Origin: Siphonodentalium dalli
Taxonomy: Eukaryota > Mollusca > Scaphopoda > Gadilida > Siphonodentaliidae
NCBI GenBank assembly: GCA_032622095.1
Contig: CP136063.1
Span: 67,467,897 to 67,531,896 of the forward strand
Length of the DNA: 64,000 nt
Reading direction: 5' to 3'
A program made the translations under genes and the position numbers. The notes under the pieces were generated by a model that worked only from the letters and a program-made list of their open reading frames with translations, was not told the DNA's origin and made no database searches. Positions 1-11,502 of this stretch are shown here, piece by piece (the first letter of the stretch is position 1; the number at the start of each line of letters is the position of its first letter).

Positions 1-432
1 ATTATTATGACTGTAAAACAACTATCATCAACAAGTACATGTGAAAAGAGATAGACTTTGTCCTTATTTTCATTATTAATGGCTCCAATAACAAGATTTT
101 ACATATCAAACCCATTGTTATGTAAACATTACTGTTTAATACAGTGGCATCACCAATCAAATTAGATATAAAAGTAAGTTTAGTCAAAACTTAATCGTAG
201 ACATCGGAAAATGTCAAAGCTTTGAAAAATATTCTAACAACACTGGATTGGTCAGGTTACTAGGTTTTCAGATTTTTACAGTTTTGGACCAGGAACCAGT
301 CTGTTCAATGAGACTGGGTGCTTGTAAATAAATAGACACCAGAGTCGCAGAAACAATGGTAGACCAGAGTTAGATCAAAATTTTCATTCATTAAGCAATT
401 ATATCAACTTTGAGCTGAAAATATGTTATTAA

Positions 433-686
433 CCAGGCTTGAAATAGGGTGTCTGTCATTTTCAGAATGAGGTCCCCAGAGGGTGAATTTAGTGATGCTA
501 CCCTGCATAGCGGGCTAGCATCACCAAATTCACCCTCTGGGAACCTCATTCTGCTGAGGTGTAAGCAGAATGAGGTCCCCAGAGGGTGAATTTGGTGATG
601 CTAGCCCACTATGCGGGGTAGCATCACTAAATTCACCCTCTGGGGACCTCATTCTGCAAATGACAGACACCCTATTTCAAGGCTTG
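433..686. mobile_element. Family B double-hairpin element with 8-bp target duplication
   Basis: Two successive palindromes, each built on GAATGAGGTCCCCAGAGGG and its complement, lie between CAAGCCTTGA-type ends. The flanks 425-432 and 687-694 are both GTTATTAA. An 8-bp duplication is typical of hAT superfamily insertions. It has no coding capacity. The right arm carries a single-hairpin member of this family at a different site. Confidence 0.85.
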
Positions 687-694
687 GTTATTAA

Positions 695-1983
695 AATATA
701 CTATTACTTCCATTAAAAAGTAGAAACTTAGAAAGTTGTTGCCAAATTTGGTCCTAGTCCGAATCTTGCCGGTCGCCAGATTTCTAATAACCTGACCCTT
801 TCTGCCATAATAACCAGTAATAACTGAACAATATGCATATAACCTTTGATAAATGAACTGATATACAATGGGACTGCTAAATTCAGATTTATCATGACCG
901 AATCTTTCATAGTTCACTATTGTGTCTGTTTCGGCAATCTACTGGCTTTTGACTGATGTTGCGTAATAATGCCCCCATGTCTGTTGTTTTGACATTCCCT
1001 GCCGAGAGCTTTGTACGATGACTGTGTTTATAACAAGATGCCACTACTGTAGTAGAATCTCCTCCTACAACTAGGAAAAAAATCAATAATTGGCTTGTCT
1101 GGGTTTTTTTGCTCACCTCACATATGTGTTTTATTGGATATAGTATACAATACATACCTCGTGGGAGTTATCACACACATGGATAATATTGGTATTGATA
1201 CAGTACCTCACCTGGATTAAACTATTGCTCCCTTCTATAGGAGGAAGACAATTATTATTGTTTATATGATATTAACCCTAGTGCCTCCGTGAACATTTGA
1301 TCAAGTCAATACCATTATTGCCTTCGTGTTTCATGCAGGGACATAGATAGAGGGTTTCCCTTGGTGGGGTGTTGAACTTGGAATGTTCAGTCCCCCCCCC
1401 CCACACTCAGTATTAGTATGAATATGAGTGTATTGTTAACACAGAGTGGGATGGAATTCTGAAATTCAGAAATAAAATTGTTTTCACGGAATATAAATAA
1501 ATTGAGTACCAATATATTTAATACCAACAAAGATTTTTATCTTGAGTTTGATTTTGGGTACCGGTATCCAACATTAATTTCTACAACTCTTTTTAGTATA
1601 TTATAATATCTTAAATTTCAAATATTCGATGTCAACTGTTTATTTTGTGTTCATATATCAGTAATTGAGAATTATAAATAAAAATTTAATATTGGTATAT
1701 GAAAATTGTTTTGAAAAATTAATAAATGATTTTTATATCTAATTGCAAACAATATGTATCTTTAATGTTTAAACAGACGAGGACTATTGTGACCTTTTAT
1801 ACCGGAGGAAATGTGGCTCCAGCATATCATATTACCTGTCATCATTATCAATCATATCTGTGCTGTCCACCTAGTATGTAAACAATGATATGGTTAGCCA
1901 CACCTGAGGGCACTACCCAGGTATGTGATAGTCAGCGATGACCTATGCATGCAGACCAGGGTAAAACATACATGTGCTCTTTA
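695..1983. other. AT-rich left-arm stretch, no gene recognised
   Basis: Open frames of 60-82 codons lie at 672-1155 on the minus strand and are nearly unchanged in the right arm. The DNA itself is about 97 percent identical between arms, so this does not show selection on protein. There is a C-run at 1391-1403. I recognise no domain, RNA or known element. Confidence 0.4.
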
Positions 1984-2494
1984 TATAAGGATTAACTGTC
2001 ATGTGGACTGTTTTTATGGAGATGTAACCGTGAGGTAAGTGGACATAACTTGTGTAAAACCCGAAGGGTTTTACATACAAGTTATGACCACTTACCTCAT
2101 GGTTACATCTCCATAAAAATAGTCCACATGACAGTTAATCCTTATATTTATATACATTTAGCGAAAAAGCCACTTTTGTAAATGTATTTAAATCGAAAAG
2201 TGTATCGTGACAAAAACAGCCCAAAATACCCAATAGCACCCTTGGCAAAAGTTAATAGGAACAATTTCTCTTCATATTGAAACCCGATGATGTATTGAGT
2301 CAATCCTGCGCGAGTCCAAATGCGCCCAAAACATTACGCGTTCGTCTTTCCAAACCCAATGACGTATCGATGGTGTTATGAGCTTGGTGTTATTAGCCGT
2401 TGGACATTCACCGAGAAATAACTGCAACTAGCCACGTGGGCGCCGACCAATCAGAATGCTGGATTTAGTGATGACAACACTTAGTATGTAAATA
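1984..2494. mobile_element. Left-arm-only insertion headed by a 165-bp hairpin
   Basis: 1984-2148 is a near-perfect inverted repeat centred at about 2065 (CCCGAAGGG). Its stem starts TATAAGGATTAACTGTCATG and ends with the complement. 2149-2494 is unique DNA. The right arm lacks the whole ~510 bp: there the outer flank runs straight from CTCTTTATA into the neighbouring family A element near 42547. It may be an unclassified non-autonomous element, or the right arm may carry a deletion. Confidence 0.6.
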
Positions 2495-2496
2495 TA

Positions 2497-2709
2497 CAGT
2501 AATGCTCTAATTAATCGACTCCTTAAACACAGCAGAATTATGGGTAACTTTTCAGGATTTAGTCGGAAATATGGCTTGTTGCCATTTAACGGAAAGCTCT
2601 CCCCGAGAGCTTTCCTATGAATGGCAACAAGCCATATTTCCAACTAAATCCTGAAAAGTTACCCATAATTCTGCTGTGTTTAAGTAGTCGATTAATTAGA
2701 ACATTACTG
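2497..2709. mobile_element. Family A foldback MITE (TA target), left-arm copy
   Basis: This ~213-bp near-perfect palindrome has ends CAGTAATGC and its complement and is flanked by TA. The stem contains ATGGGTAACTTTTCAGGATT and the loop centre is CTCTCCCCGAGAG. TA duplication and short inverted ends suggest mobilisation by a Tc1/mariner-type transposase encoded elsewhere. The homologous copy is at 42334-42547. Confidence 0.9.
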
Positions 2710-2992
2710 TACACACTGATATTCATATTTTAGGCACAGACCCTCCGAGACCTTACTATCATCATAATCTCTTTAAAAATTCAAATAGGACATCAAGCAA
2801 TTTATTAAATGTTCGTCTCCATGAACTTTCAGTTAACTAATAAACTGTTTAGCAGCGTTTAAATTTATTCATTTTTCACAAAAGTTAAACATAAGAATTT
2901 AATATAATGTAAGAAGGTGTACAGGAATTGGTGTTAATTTTTATGTATTGAAGCCAGAATCATGATTCTATTCACACAATTTATTAATTGCT

Positions 2993-3244
2993 TTAACCCT
3001 TTGTGTGCCAGGTCGATTTTGGTATCAACCCATATACCCTGTGCCAATGCATTCTCTTATATATGCGAGTCGACCATAGGTCACCTCGCATATATAAGAG
3101 AATGCTTTGGCCTAACAATTTTTTTTCTTTTTTTTTTTTTTTTACAATTTTTTACTATTTTAATATATTTTATTATATTCTTTAACAGACTTATTGTGTA
3201 GGTTTAGGGCCGATGAGATCGGCCCCTGGCACTCAAAGGGTTAA
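2993..3244. mobile_element. Family C TTAA element with one palindromic cassette
   Basis: It is bounded by TTAA, with ends CCCTTTGTGTGCCAGG and CCTGGCACTCAAAGGG. Inside are one ~70-bp cassette hairpin (about 3045-3115), a T-rich tract and AT-rich filler. A TTAA target and CCC-start ends are the pattern of piggyBac superfamily elements. It has no coding capacity. The right-arm copy is at 41803-42050. Confidence 0.88.
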
Positions 3245-3289
3245 ATTATCACCATTTGATCATGTTTTTTGCCAGGTACCAAGCAGATA

Positions 3290-3502
3290 CAGTAATGCTC
3301 TAATTAATCGACCTCTTAACCAAAGCAGAATTATGGGTAACTTTTCAGGATTTAGTCGGAAATATGGCTTGTTGCCATTCATCGGAAAGCTCTCCCCGAG
3401 AGCTTTCCGATGAATGGCAACAAGCCATATTTCCGACTAAATCCTGAAAAGTTACCCATAATTCTGCTTTGGTTAAGAGGTCGATTAATTAGAGCATTAC
3501 TG
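3290..3502. mobile_element. Family A foldback MITE, absent from the right arm
   Basis: Full palindrome with CAGTAATGC ends flanked by TA. The homologous right-arm site at 41758-41759 has a single TA and no insert. This confirms the element boundaries and the 2-bp target duplication directly. Confidence 0.95.
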
Positions 3503-3599
3503 TAGTTCATCCGGTTTTAGATAGATAATAATGGTTCGTAAATAGTGACCCTATCTGTCTGACCAACCATTCCTTCCCCTTCCTTCCATCCAACACCCC

Positions 3600-3748
3600 A
3601 AAATACCAAATACGAATAGCTGAATGTAAAAATACCAAATACGAATAACTGAATGTATAAATACCAAATACGAATAGCTGAATGTAAAAATACCAAATAT
3701 AGAATAGCTAAATGTAAAAATACCAAATATAGAATAGCTGAATTTTAA
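3600..3748. repeat. Tandem repeat, ~29-bp unit, about 5 copies
   Basis: The unit AAATACCAAATACGAATAGC followed by TGAATGTAA is repeated, with later copies altered to ATATAGAATAGC. The right arm has the corresponding array at about 41560-41672. Confidence 0.85.
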
Positions 3749-3757
3749 CGGATTGGA

Positions 3758-3976
3758 TTAACCCTCTCATGATGGGAGCTGTGCTGGTGCTGCATTAACA
3801 ATCCTGTGGCAGTGCATTCTCTTATATATGTGAGTCTCACATAGCGAGCCTCGCATATATAAGAGTATGCACTGGCTTACAAGGTGACAGCGGATATTTT
3901 TAAGCCAATATATTCTCTTATACATGCGAGGCTCCCTATTGGAGATTCGCATATATAAGAGAATGCATTGTTACAG
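3758..3976. mobile_element. Family K TTAA element with two cassette hairpins
   Basis: It starts at TTAA with CCCTCTCATGATGGGAGC. Two cassette hairpins (about 3808-3877 and 3908-3973) have TCCC/GGGA-type loops. The far TTAA end is missing: the sequence runs into a small inverted repeat, ACTTCTCCCT...AGGGAGAAGT (3987-4015), just before the minisatellite. Confidence 0.75.
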
Positions 3977-4037
3977 GGTTTTCACTTCTCCCTGGGACAA
4001 AATTAGGGAGAAGTGGGACATTTTAAGAAGAAGATCT

Positions 4038-4316
4038 CTCCCAAGTCACCCACTAGTCTGGTCCATGTCTCCCAAGTCACCCTCTAGGCTGGTCCCTGAC
4101 TCCCAAGTCACCCTCTAGGCTGGTCCCTGCCTCCCAAGTCACCCTCTAGGCTGGTCCCTGCCTCCCAAGTCACCCACTAGGCTGGTCCCTGCCTCCCAAG
4201 TCACCCACTAGGCTGGTCCCTGCCTCCCAAGTCACCCACTAGGCTGGTCCCTGCCTCCCAAGTCACCCACTAGGCTGGTCCCTGCCTCCCAAGTCACCCA
4301 CTAGGCTGGTCCCTGC
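4038..4316. repeat. 31-bp minisatellite, 9 copies (left arm)
   Basis: Unit starts fall at 4038, 4069, 4100 and so on to 4286, exactly 31 bp apart. The unit begins CTCCCAAGTCACCCACTAGG. The equivalent array in the right arm has about 26 units. Confidence 0.95.
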
Positions 4317-5760
4317 TGATATGTGAGGTATTTCTTAACATTATATGAAGAAAGGGTACTTTATGCCGTCCCACTTCCTGTGCCCCCCCACCCAATCTCC
4401 TGTGCCCCCACCAATGGGCTAGATGGACAGTTGCCCCCTTTATTGCGCCCTTGTGGAGATCACGATATATCTTATCATATCTCATAATTACAATTTTCAA
4501 GAATGTCGAGATCCATAGGTCTATTGAGGTGAATGAATTATTGATGAGATCGACACATACGTGACATACCTGAGGGCATGTCCAAGGGAATACAAATAAG
4601 AAACAGACTATAAGACACATACCTGCGGGCATGTCCGAGAGGTGATACTAATAAGAAACTGGCTATAAGGTCCCTTGTGTGCCAGGTGTTATAATAGTGG
4701 GAACAAAGGGAGTATTGACAAACCATTTTGTCACAGTGGGCGAAAATAGCCAGAGTTTGTATACTCAATCCCATTGCAGTGTGTGTATGTACGAGAGGAC
4801 ATGTCCCTCTACTCTACAGGTATACACTGTGTGCACTAGAGGGGACTCCGGAGTCATCGTTACTTGCTCGACTGACTGCGACCAACGTGTGAATTGTCAT
4901 TCCACGATACTGCTCCTTATGTTTGCCGGCTATGTCATGTGACTGGAATTTATGTCGGTGTAAATGAGCTGATCGGAGCTTCCGTTTGATTGGATTATTT
5001 TTGTGTTGCGTTCATGTTTTGTTTTTTTCAAAGGACGAGATTGATTAGTGATTGTAATTTAGCTTTGAACACACTGGTGTATTGTTGGATTTAAATCTTC
5101 TGGATTTTTTGTGTGATCATCAGTTTTAAAATTACAACTGGATATATTTCACTGAATTTATACAGGTATGTATAGCAGACATCTGGAAGTTAGAATTTGC
5201 AGAAGTGGTCACTTGATTCATTCATTTGAGGGGCATGAAGGGGCTGCAGCCCCTTGCCATTAACTGGACTGGACTGCCCCCTTGCATCGGGTGCAGTCCC
5301 CTTGCCTTCGACTGGACAAATGTATAATTTACATTGTGAAGATGGAAGATAGTGATCCCTTTCCCTTAAAGATAAGATACGTTTTAATGGTTTTTGATCA
5401 AGGGTTTGTAACAGACAGCAATTAATATGCAAGTACAATAGGTCATTAATGGCAGATTTTGGTGTGCAGAAAACCTTCAAAGCGTTTGTACCCTGTATCT
5501 GTATCTGTATCTGTACAGATTTGGACTCCAAACTCAACAACAAACTTTGGAGACATAACCATTTGACAAAATAAATGTTATGCATTTCAATAAAGGTTTG
5601 GATCTGTAAAGAGGTTGTCTGTCACTAACAGCTAGGTGACCATGAGACCATTTATATTTCCAATGGTATCCGATCACCGTGATGAAAGGCCAGAATGCGC
5701 CCAATGCAGCATCCCTCTTGCCTGTTATTTCTTTGCCACCCTTGTGAAAAGAAAGTGGTC
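4317..5760. other. Unique-looking left-arm DNA, no gene recognised
   Basis: Overlapping open frames occur on both strands (4538-4774 minus, 4679-4942 plus, 5190-5585 minus). The first two are unchanged in the right arm because the DNA is almost identical there. No domain is recognisable. A short ATCTGT repeat lies near 5498-5515. Confidence 0.4.
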
Positions 5761-5831
5761 ATTTAGTGTGATTTGAAACACTGCATGCATGCCTCACAAC
5801 AAATAAACTTGCTCAATGCAGGTACAGTAGA

Positions 5832-6044
5832 CTGTAATGCCCAAAATAATCGACTCCTCAACCACAGCAGAATTATGGGTAATTTTTCAGGATTTAGTTG
5901 GAAATATGGCTTATTGCCATTCATCAGAAAGCTCTCATTGAGAGCTTTCTGATGAATGGCAACAAGCCATATTTCCAACTAAATCCTGAAAAATTACCCA
6001 TAATTCTGCTGTGGTTAAGGAGTCGATTATTTAGGGCATTACTG
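5832..6044. mobile_element. Family A foldback MITE
   Basis: Palindrome with a first end mutated to CTGTAATGC and a second end GCATTACTG followed by TA. Its counterpart at 38745-38957 shows it predates the separation of the two arms. Confidence 0.88.
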
Positions 6045-6313
6045 TATTTCAATAAATTGCGTATCAATTCTCGTTTGTTTATTGGTGATTTGGTTGGGAC
6101 GAATGGACGGCAGTTTGTTTACATTTTGCGTTACAGTTCAGAGGTCGTGTTCTACGAAATGGCATAGCCGATGTTGTCAAATATTTTTACCATAATAGTT
6201 TAATGGTGCATACTTCAAATTGCTGAAGTGTCCGAGTCGTAAAATATCACTTTAGTTTAAACAGTATTTATTGTCCCTCAATGGACATTCAAATATATAA
6301 TTACAATTAATAC

Positions 6314-6571
6314 ACAGCCCTACATAATCGACTCCTTAACCACAGCAGAATTATGGGTAACTTTTCAGGATTTATTCTGAAATATGGCTTATTGCCATTC
6401 ATCGGAAAGCTCTCACTATGGGTAACTTTTCAGGATTTAGTCGGAAATATGGCTTGTTGCTATTCATTGGAAAGCTCTCAGTGAGAACAACAAGCCATAT
6501 TCCGACTAAATCCTGAAAAGTTACCCATAATTCTGCTGTGGTTAAAGAGTCAATTATTTATCGCATTACTG
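6314..6571. mobile_element. Family A element with internal stem duplication
   Basis: The ends are degenerate (CAGCCCTACATAATCG and CGCATTACTG). Part of the stem (ATGGGTAACTTTTCAGGATT onward) is repeated, giving three stem segments instead of two. The same structure appears at 38218-38475. Confidence 0.8.
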
Positions 6572-6645
6572 AAATACTAAGTTTGAAGCAGCAAAATTAG
6601 CACTTAATCTGTCTTTAATTCATACATTTGTAGTGACAGCACAGC

Positions 6646-6670
6646 GGGGGGGGGGGGGGGGGGGGGGGGG
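6646..6670. repeat. 25-nt G homopolymer
   Basis: An uninterrupted G run. The reverse-complement arm has a C run of similar length at 38109-38134. Confidence 0.95.
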
Positions 6671-6731
6671 TGGTGACCGACCCAATAGAAGTGTATACAT
6701 CTGCATTCGGAAAAAGAGCCATGCATGATGC

Positions 6732-7769
6732 CCTTTATTTCATTACCTAGCCAGTTCAATGTTTGGTCTGATTAATGATGTGGCTGCTTTAGTTCCTATG
6801 CAGACAACTGCTTCATACACAGTATATAATTTTTGCTGCAGACCCAGATTTGCTTGGAGATTCCCATTCAGAATTGGTCACTTGACTTCCCCCTTAAAAT
6901 CTTGATTAAGTATCATTGACTTTCCAATGGTAGATAGTTTGATACCACAATAAAGGAGAACCAATAGTATATAGACCTGTTTATCTCTGTTTCTGTCAGA
7001 ACTAATTCTGCTATCTCAATCTGTAAACAGCCATGGTTGATCTGTAGACAGGAGCCCAATGCTAATCTGTTGATAACACACCACTGACCTCAATCTGATG
7101 ATGCATTAACACTAATCTCCCACTTTACACTGTTCAGTACACAAAACTCAAACTCAAACTCAAACTCAAGTGATTTTATTTGATGCTCAGTATACATAAA
7201 TTACAATATGGTAATGGGGCTCTGTGGAAGCCATGGCTTATGTGTCAGAGCCCTATAATAATACAATAATTATAATATAGACATAATGTGGGTGCAAGTG
7301 CAAGAGGAGAAGAACAGTTGAGAGAGAGAATGAGATGTAGGTTGGGGAGGGGGAGGGGTGGGGTGGTAAATGGTGTGCATAATATGTTGAAGATATGCTC
7401 ATAAGCAATAGAACTATATGTTACTTGATTTCCTGAAACATTATTATTTCAATTTAATGAATGTGTAAGGATGTGACTGAGTTACCAGTGGATCACATGT
7501 TTGTGAATAGTTCATAGGTCACAAGCAGACCTGTTAAGTTTTGAAAATGGCAATCAGGGAGATTTTTGCTGGAGGCATTTATCATGTTGGTATTACTTCT
7601 TTTGAGTGTTTTATGTGGTAATAAATATCTTTTTTTTATGATAATTCGATCATAATTAGTGATAAACATGGTCATGTTTAGTTTACTTCAAACAAAAGTG
7701 TGTATACTAGTCATATATTTCCAAAGTAAAGTTTTCAAATTTATAGATACAGTATATAAAACCTGTCTT
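6732..7769. other. Spacer; possible antisense LINE-like 3' tail at 7141-7380
   Basis: No gene is seen. 7142-7170 repeats ACTCAA before a TTTTATTTGATG segment and a purine-rich tract (GAGAG, GGGGAGGG). This resembles the layout of the better-supported insertion at 18914-19351, but no target duplication was found, so the retroelement reading is weak. Confidence 0.3.
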
Positions 7770-7777
7770 GAGAGACC

Positions 7778-7849
7778 CAGGGGCGCCGGAAGAGAGGGGG
7801 CAGCTGTAGGCTCTGCCCCCCCTGCCCTTGGATGCTTCCGGCGCCGCAG
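7778..7849. mobile_element. 72-bp hAT-like mini-element with 8-bp duplication
   Basis: Ends are CAGGGGCGCCGGAAG and CTTCCGGCGCCGCAG. The flanks 7770-7777 and 7850-7857 are both GAGAGACC. It is far shorter than the related 373-bp copy at 25280-25652, so it is an internally deleted derivative. Confidence 0.9.
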
Positions 7850-7857
7850 GAGAGACC

Positions 7858-8590
7858 ATAGTCAACAGCAACCACCTGCCATTTCCGGTCGCATTACCTG
7901 TCCATAAACCTGGTTTATTCTATATATATTATGTTAATTGTGCGACTATACCTGTCAAACACGACCGTGACTCCTTAATTTTTTGTTCAAAAAATGAATT
8001 TCACCTGCTTTGAGAGACCACCTCATTTATTAATGAAGAAAGAAGTAGAAACTTTGGTGAAACTGAAGAAATGCACCAGAAAGGCACCGGAAACACTGAA
8101 TATGCACGAAACCGATGTACAAAATACGGAATTACCAACAAAATGGACTTGCATCAACGGCACTGATCAATTAATATTTAAACTTAGACTCATAACGGGC
8201 ACGTTTTTTTTTTTGGCGGTGCGTCTGACATTACAGTTCAACACAGATCAGAGGAAATATCAGACTTTACTGACCATACATTCTGTGAATGTTAATGTGT
8301 GGATATTAACTTTACCGGAAATAGGGATACCACCGCAAATGCACAAATATTTGAAAAGTAAAATAACATCGTTTTTGGGGATTTTGAATGCCGGGTTTTT
8401 CTGAATCCGGGAGAAATTGGGGGGTATTCCGTATTTTTGGAATTGCCATGGCTACCAGGACAATCCATGAAACTTAACAGCTCGGGTCACAAGTGTGTTT
8501 TCATGGGTTTAGAAAGTTTTAGTCCCAATTACTGGTCAACTGGAAGAAAGGCAGCCTTGTAAAGGTTTCTTCAAAGATTGGACCACTTTT
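7858..8590. other. No gene recognised; one 136-codon open frame
   Basis: The plus-strand frame 7994-8404 begins MNFTCFERPPHLLMKKEVET and ends at a stop. It shows no domain, no nearby splice pattern I trust, and a poly-T tract inside. GAGAGACC motifs at 7850 and 8014 suggest the whole stretch is repeat-derived. I treat the frame as chance or repeat-borne. Confidence 0.3.
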
Positions 8591-8591
8591 A

Positions 8592-8812
8592 TTAACCCAT
8601 CCATGACTGGAGCTTCCTGAAATTTTTTTGCGAATACCCTGTGCCAATGCATTCTCGTATATATGAGTCTCCCATAGGGAGCTTCGCTTATATAAGAGAA
8701 TACATTGGCTTAACAATATTTACCCTGACCTTTTAAGTTTTAAGCCAGTACATTCTCTTATATATGTGAGGCTCCCTATGGGAGACCCACATATATAAAT
8801 AATGCACGGGCA
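8592..8812. mobile_element. Family K TTAA element, two cassette hairpins
   Basis: Starts at TTAACCCATCCATGACTGG. Hairpins at about 8645-8705 and 8750-8810 carry TCTCCCATAGGGAGC-type loops. The far end is decayed and no closing TTAA is visible. Confidence 0.75.
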
Positions 8813-9098
8813 GCAGCATTTTGGGCTGAAGTTTCTACGGTAATTTGACCTCTCCATTAAAACTTGTAGTTACAAAATTTGCATTTGTACATGTAGCTCA
8901 GGCCAGACGCTTTAAGAGTTTGAATAGTATTTATCTTTCAGTATAAACTTTATATAACACAGCTTATTATATAGCATGTCAAACAGTTGATCCAAAGACA
9001 TAATATTCTGATCAAAATCAGTATTTCCCTCAAACCTGCTCAGGGATGGGTTACAGGGTTCTCCATTGTGGGAGGGGTTGTCCACCATTGAATATGTA

Positions 9099-9225
9099 CA
9101 GTAATGCCCTAAATAATCGACAGAGCTTTCCAAAGAATGGCAACAAGCCATATTTCCGACTAAATCCTGAAAAATTACACATAATTTTGCTGTGGTTAAG
9201 GAGTCGATTATTTAGGGCATTACTG
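9099..9225. mobile_element. Family A MITE with most of one stem deleted
   Basis: TA-flanked ends are intact (CAGTAATGC and GCATTACTG), but only about 30 bp of the left stem remain before the right stem. Confidence 0.88.
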
Positions 9226-9295
9226 TAAACCCCATCCCCCCCTCTTAAAGTGAACCAGATTTCCAAGTCCAAGAAATTCTATTTGAATACCCCCC

Positions 9296-9380
9296 TCACC
9301 TTGAACACCCCATCCCCTTTAGCACCCCATCCCATTGAGCACCCCCATCCCCTTGAGCACCCCCTCCCCTTGAGCACCTG
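9296..9380. repeat. Short C-rich tandem repeat
   Basis: A unit of roughly 20 bp (CCCATCCCCTTGAGCACC and variants) is repeated four times with changes. Confidence 0.7.
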
Positions 9381-9820
9381 GCAACTTTTTGATGTTCTAA
9401 CCTGTTCTTACAGGGAACTTTGTAATATTGAACAAAGGCAGAGAATATATATTTTTGTTAATATTTGTTCCGCAATAACCTACTTCACAGTAGGGGGTGG
9501 TCCCAGCCCGATTTCATGCTTTTGTGTGAGCTGATATCACAATAAACATTGCATCAATTACCCGGGAGAAATTCCATGAGTGTAAGCGATAGAAAGCATA
9601 TTCACTCACATAGTCTTAAATCGTGCAATTTTGAGTTGGGACCTTCACCTGAAGTGAAGTACATTATTATAGTAAGAAACAGGTAATAACTAAGAAATGT
9701 ATTAACTGCATTTTCCAATGTTATACACTTCCCTGTCTGAACACCAAAAGTTCCAAGGTTTTGTAGTGGTGGAATATGATCTCTACGGACCTTACTGGAG
9801 TAGAGATTCATGGCATGATC
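9381..9820. mobile_element. Family T element, left end truncated
   Basis: It ends with AGATTCATGGCATGATC, the complement of the T start seen at 12114, 15379 and 55210. Internal shared segments include CTTTTTGATGTTCTAACCTG and GTTGGGACCTTCACC. Confidence 0.7.
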
Positions 9821-9826
9821 AACCTA

Positions 9827-10004
9827 CACTAATGCCCTAAATAATTGACTCCTTAACCACAGCAGAATTATGGATAATTTTTCAGGATTTAGTCTCACAG
9901 AGAGATTTCCGACGAATGGCTACAAGCCATATTTCCGACTAAGTCCTGAAGAATTACCCATAATTCTGCTGTGGTTAAGGAGTAAATTATTTAGGGCATT
10001 ACCG
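9827..10004. mobile_element. Family A MITE, shortened loop
   Basis: TA-flanked, with ends CACTAATGCCC and GGGCATTACCG. The left stem is cut short at GGATTTAGTC before the loop. Confidence 0.85.
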
Positions 10005-10500
10005 TATTTAAAGGGGTGGAGGAGAGGCTGCCCTTTTGGCCCCTGTATGACACCTCTGTCTGACTACTAGTACCTCGTCCTCCTTCTGTACTCTATGCCC
10101 CTGATATCTATTGTCAGGAGGTCAGTTTTCACATGCAGATAGTCATCTAACTCTGAATGGTCACCCAGCATGATGATACTATCATTAAAACATCCTTAAT
10201 AAGCTCACATAAATAGGTCACTGATCACAAATAGTTATGGCCGTCGCCCAATGGATTCACAGCATGAATCAATGGTGCAGACGGATTATATCTCCCAAGA
10301 TCATGTTCATCTAAAAAAATCGTCAATTTGTCTCCTAATAATACGATGTACAGTGTCTGTGATTCTATACACCAGGGGATACTTTGGGCTGACTTTTTGT
10401 AAATAGTGCAGTCCTATACTCCCCAATAGTCTTCGTCTTTTACAATGTTATTGTTGTATTGCTTTTGTGTAAGTAAAAAAATAACACTTGCATGTCAATA

Positions 10501-10942
10501 TGTGACCCGCCATATCAAATCAAGCTCAAGATAAAAAATTTTACCCTGTGTCAATGCATTCTCTTATATATGCGAGGCGACCTATATAAGAGAATGCATT
10601 GGCCTAACAATTTTTTACAATTTTAATAATTTGTTCTTGTATTCTTTAACAATTTTATAATTTCACCCATACAGAGCCCCAGACAAACACGAGCAGACAC
10701 CACTCTTCTATATGCTTCTATATATGTGTGGGGCTCCCTGCAGGGTAATGGATGTTTTTTATTTTATGTCCTAAAAATTGTAAGAAACATTTATTTAAAA
10801 AACATGATAAAAAATTGTTAGGCCAATGCATTCTCTTATATATGCGAGGCGACCTATGGTCGACTCGCATATATAAGAGAATGCATTGGCACAGGGTAAA
10901 AAAAATCCTGACTTACCAATGGATTTGATATGGCGGGTCACA
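10501..10942. mobile_element. Family D element (TA target) carrying two cassettes
   Basis: Long inverted ends TGTGACCCGCCATATCAAAT and the complement are flanked by TA. Inside are one truncated cassette hairpin (about 10550-10600), a middle hairpin-like segment (GAGCCCCAGACAAACACGAG) and one full cassette (10822-10895). The second copy is at ~47757-48213. Confidence 0.85.
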
Positions 10943-10974
10943 TATTGGCAACATACTTTTATAGGAGAATTCAT

Positions 10975-11155
10975 TTAAAGGGATACTGTACACTGAATCC
11001 GGACATTTATGGGACCAGCTCCTTTTATACTAGACATTCATATGTAACAAATGAATGAATTTGAGGCGTGGATTAGCGCAAAATACACTCATGTAGTCTA
11101 TGAAGATGCAAACAACATGGTAATTATAATGAAAATGAATTTATGATGACTTTAA
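10975..11155. mobile_element. Family M TTAA-bounded repeat
   Basis: Starts TTAAAGGGATACTGTACACT and reaches another TTAA at 11152-11155. The same start recurs at 36257, so it is dispersed. The inverted ends are short. Confidence 0.55.
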
Positions 11156-11290
11156 AGACATTTCTATGATTTTAGCTGTTTTCTATTTCACTATGGGCAT
11201 CTTCTGAGACACAGATGTTTCAAATGGTGATGAATTATAGTATTTTAATCATATTTTATGGCATAGATTGTTATTTTAAAACAGTATATA

Positions 11291-11502
11291 CAGAATGCCC
11301 TAAGTAATCGACCTCTTAACCAAAGCAGAATTATGGGTAACTTTTCAGGATTTAGTCGGAAATATGGCTTGTTGCCATTCATCGGAAAGCTCTCGGCAAG
11401 AGCTTTCCAATGAATGGCAACAAGCCATATTTCCGACTAAATCCTGAAAAGTTACCCATAATTCTGCTTTGGTTAAGAGGTGGATTACTTAGGGCATTAC
11501 TG
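11291..11502. mobile_element. Family A foldback MITE
   Basis: TA-flanked palindrome with CAGAATGCC and GGCATTACTG ends and the AACCAAAGCAG subfamily stem, also seen at 3290. Confidence 0.9.

Larger units (their letters stand above)
1..6731 (+). repeat. Left arm of ~6.5-kb inverted duplication
   Basis: This block recurs in reverse complement at 38051-44535. The match covers single-copy-looking DNA as well as nested elements, for example 4680-4940 against 39830-40095, where the two look identical. Other parts differ by a few percent plus indels. The inner end at 6731 matches the first base after the N gap. The outer end matches to about position 35, where the right arm switches to a family A half-element at 44534. 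It may be a true inverted segmental duplication or the second haplotype placed in inverted order. Confidence 0.95.

Noticed and set aside
672-1155. Possible exon with CCTAG acceptor upstream of VVGGDSTTVVASCYKH (43620-43768 and its left-arm copy)
   Set aside because: Only one plausible splice site, no donor or partner exon, and the neighbouring sequence belongs to a dispersed repeat also found at 34985-35395.
7994-8404. 136-codon frame as a gene
   Set aside because: No recognised domain, a poly-T tract inside, and repeat-like GAGAGACC surroundings. One such frame is expected by chance in 64 kb read in six frames.
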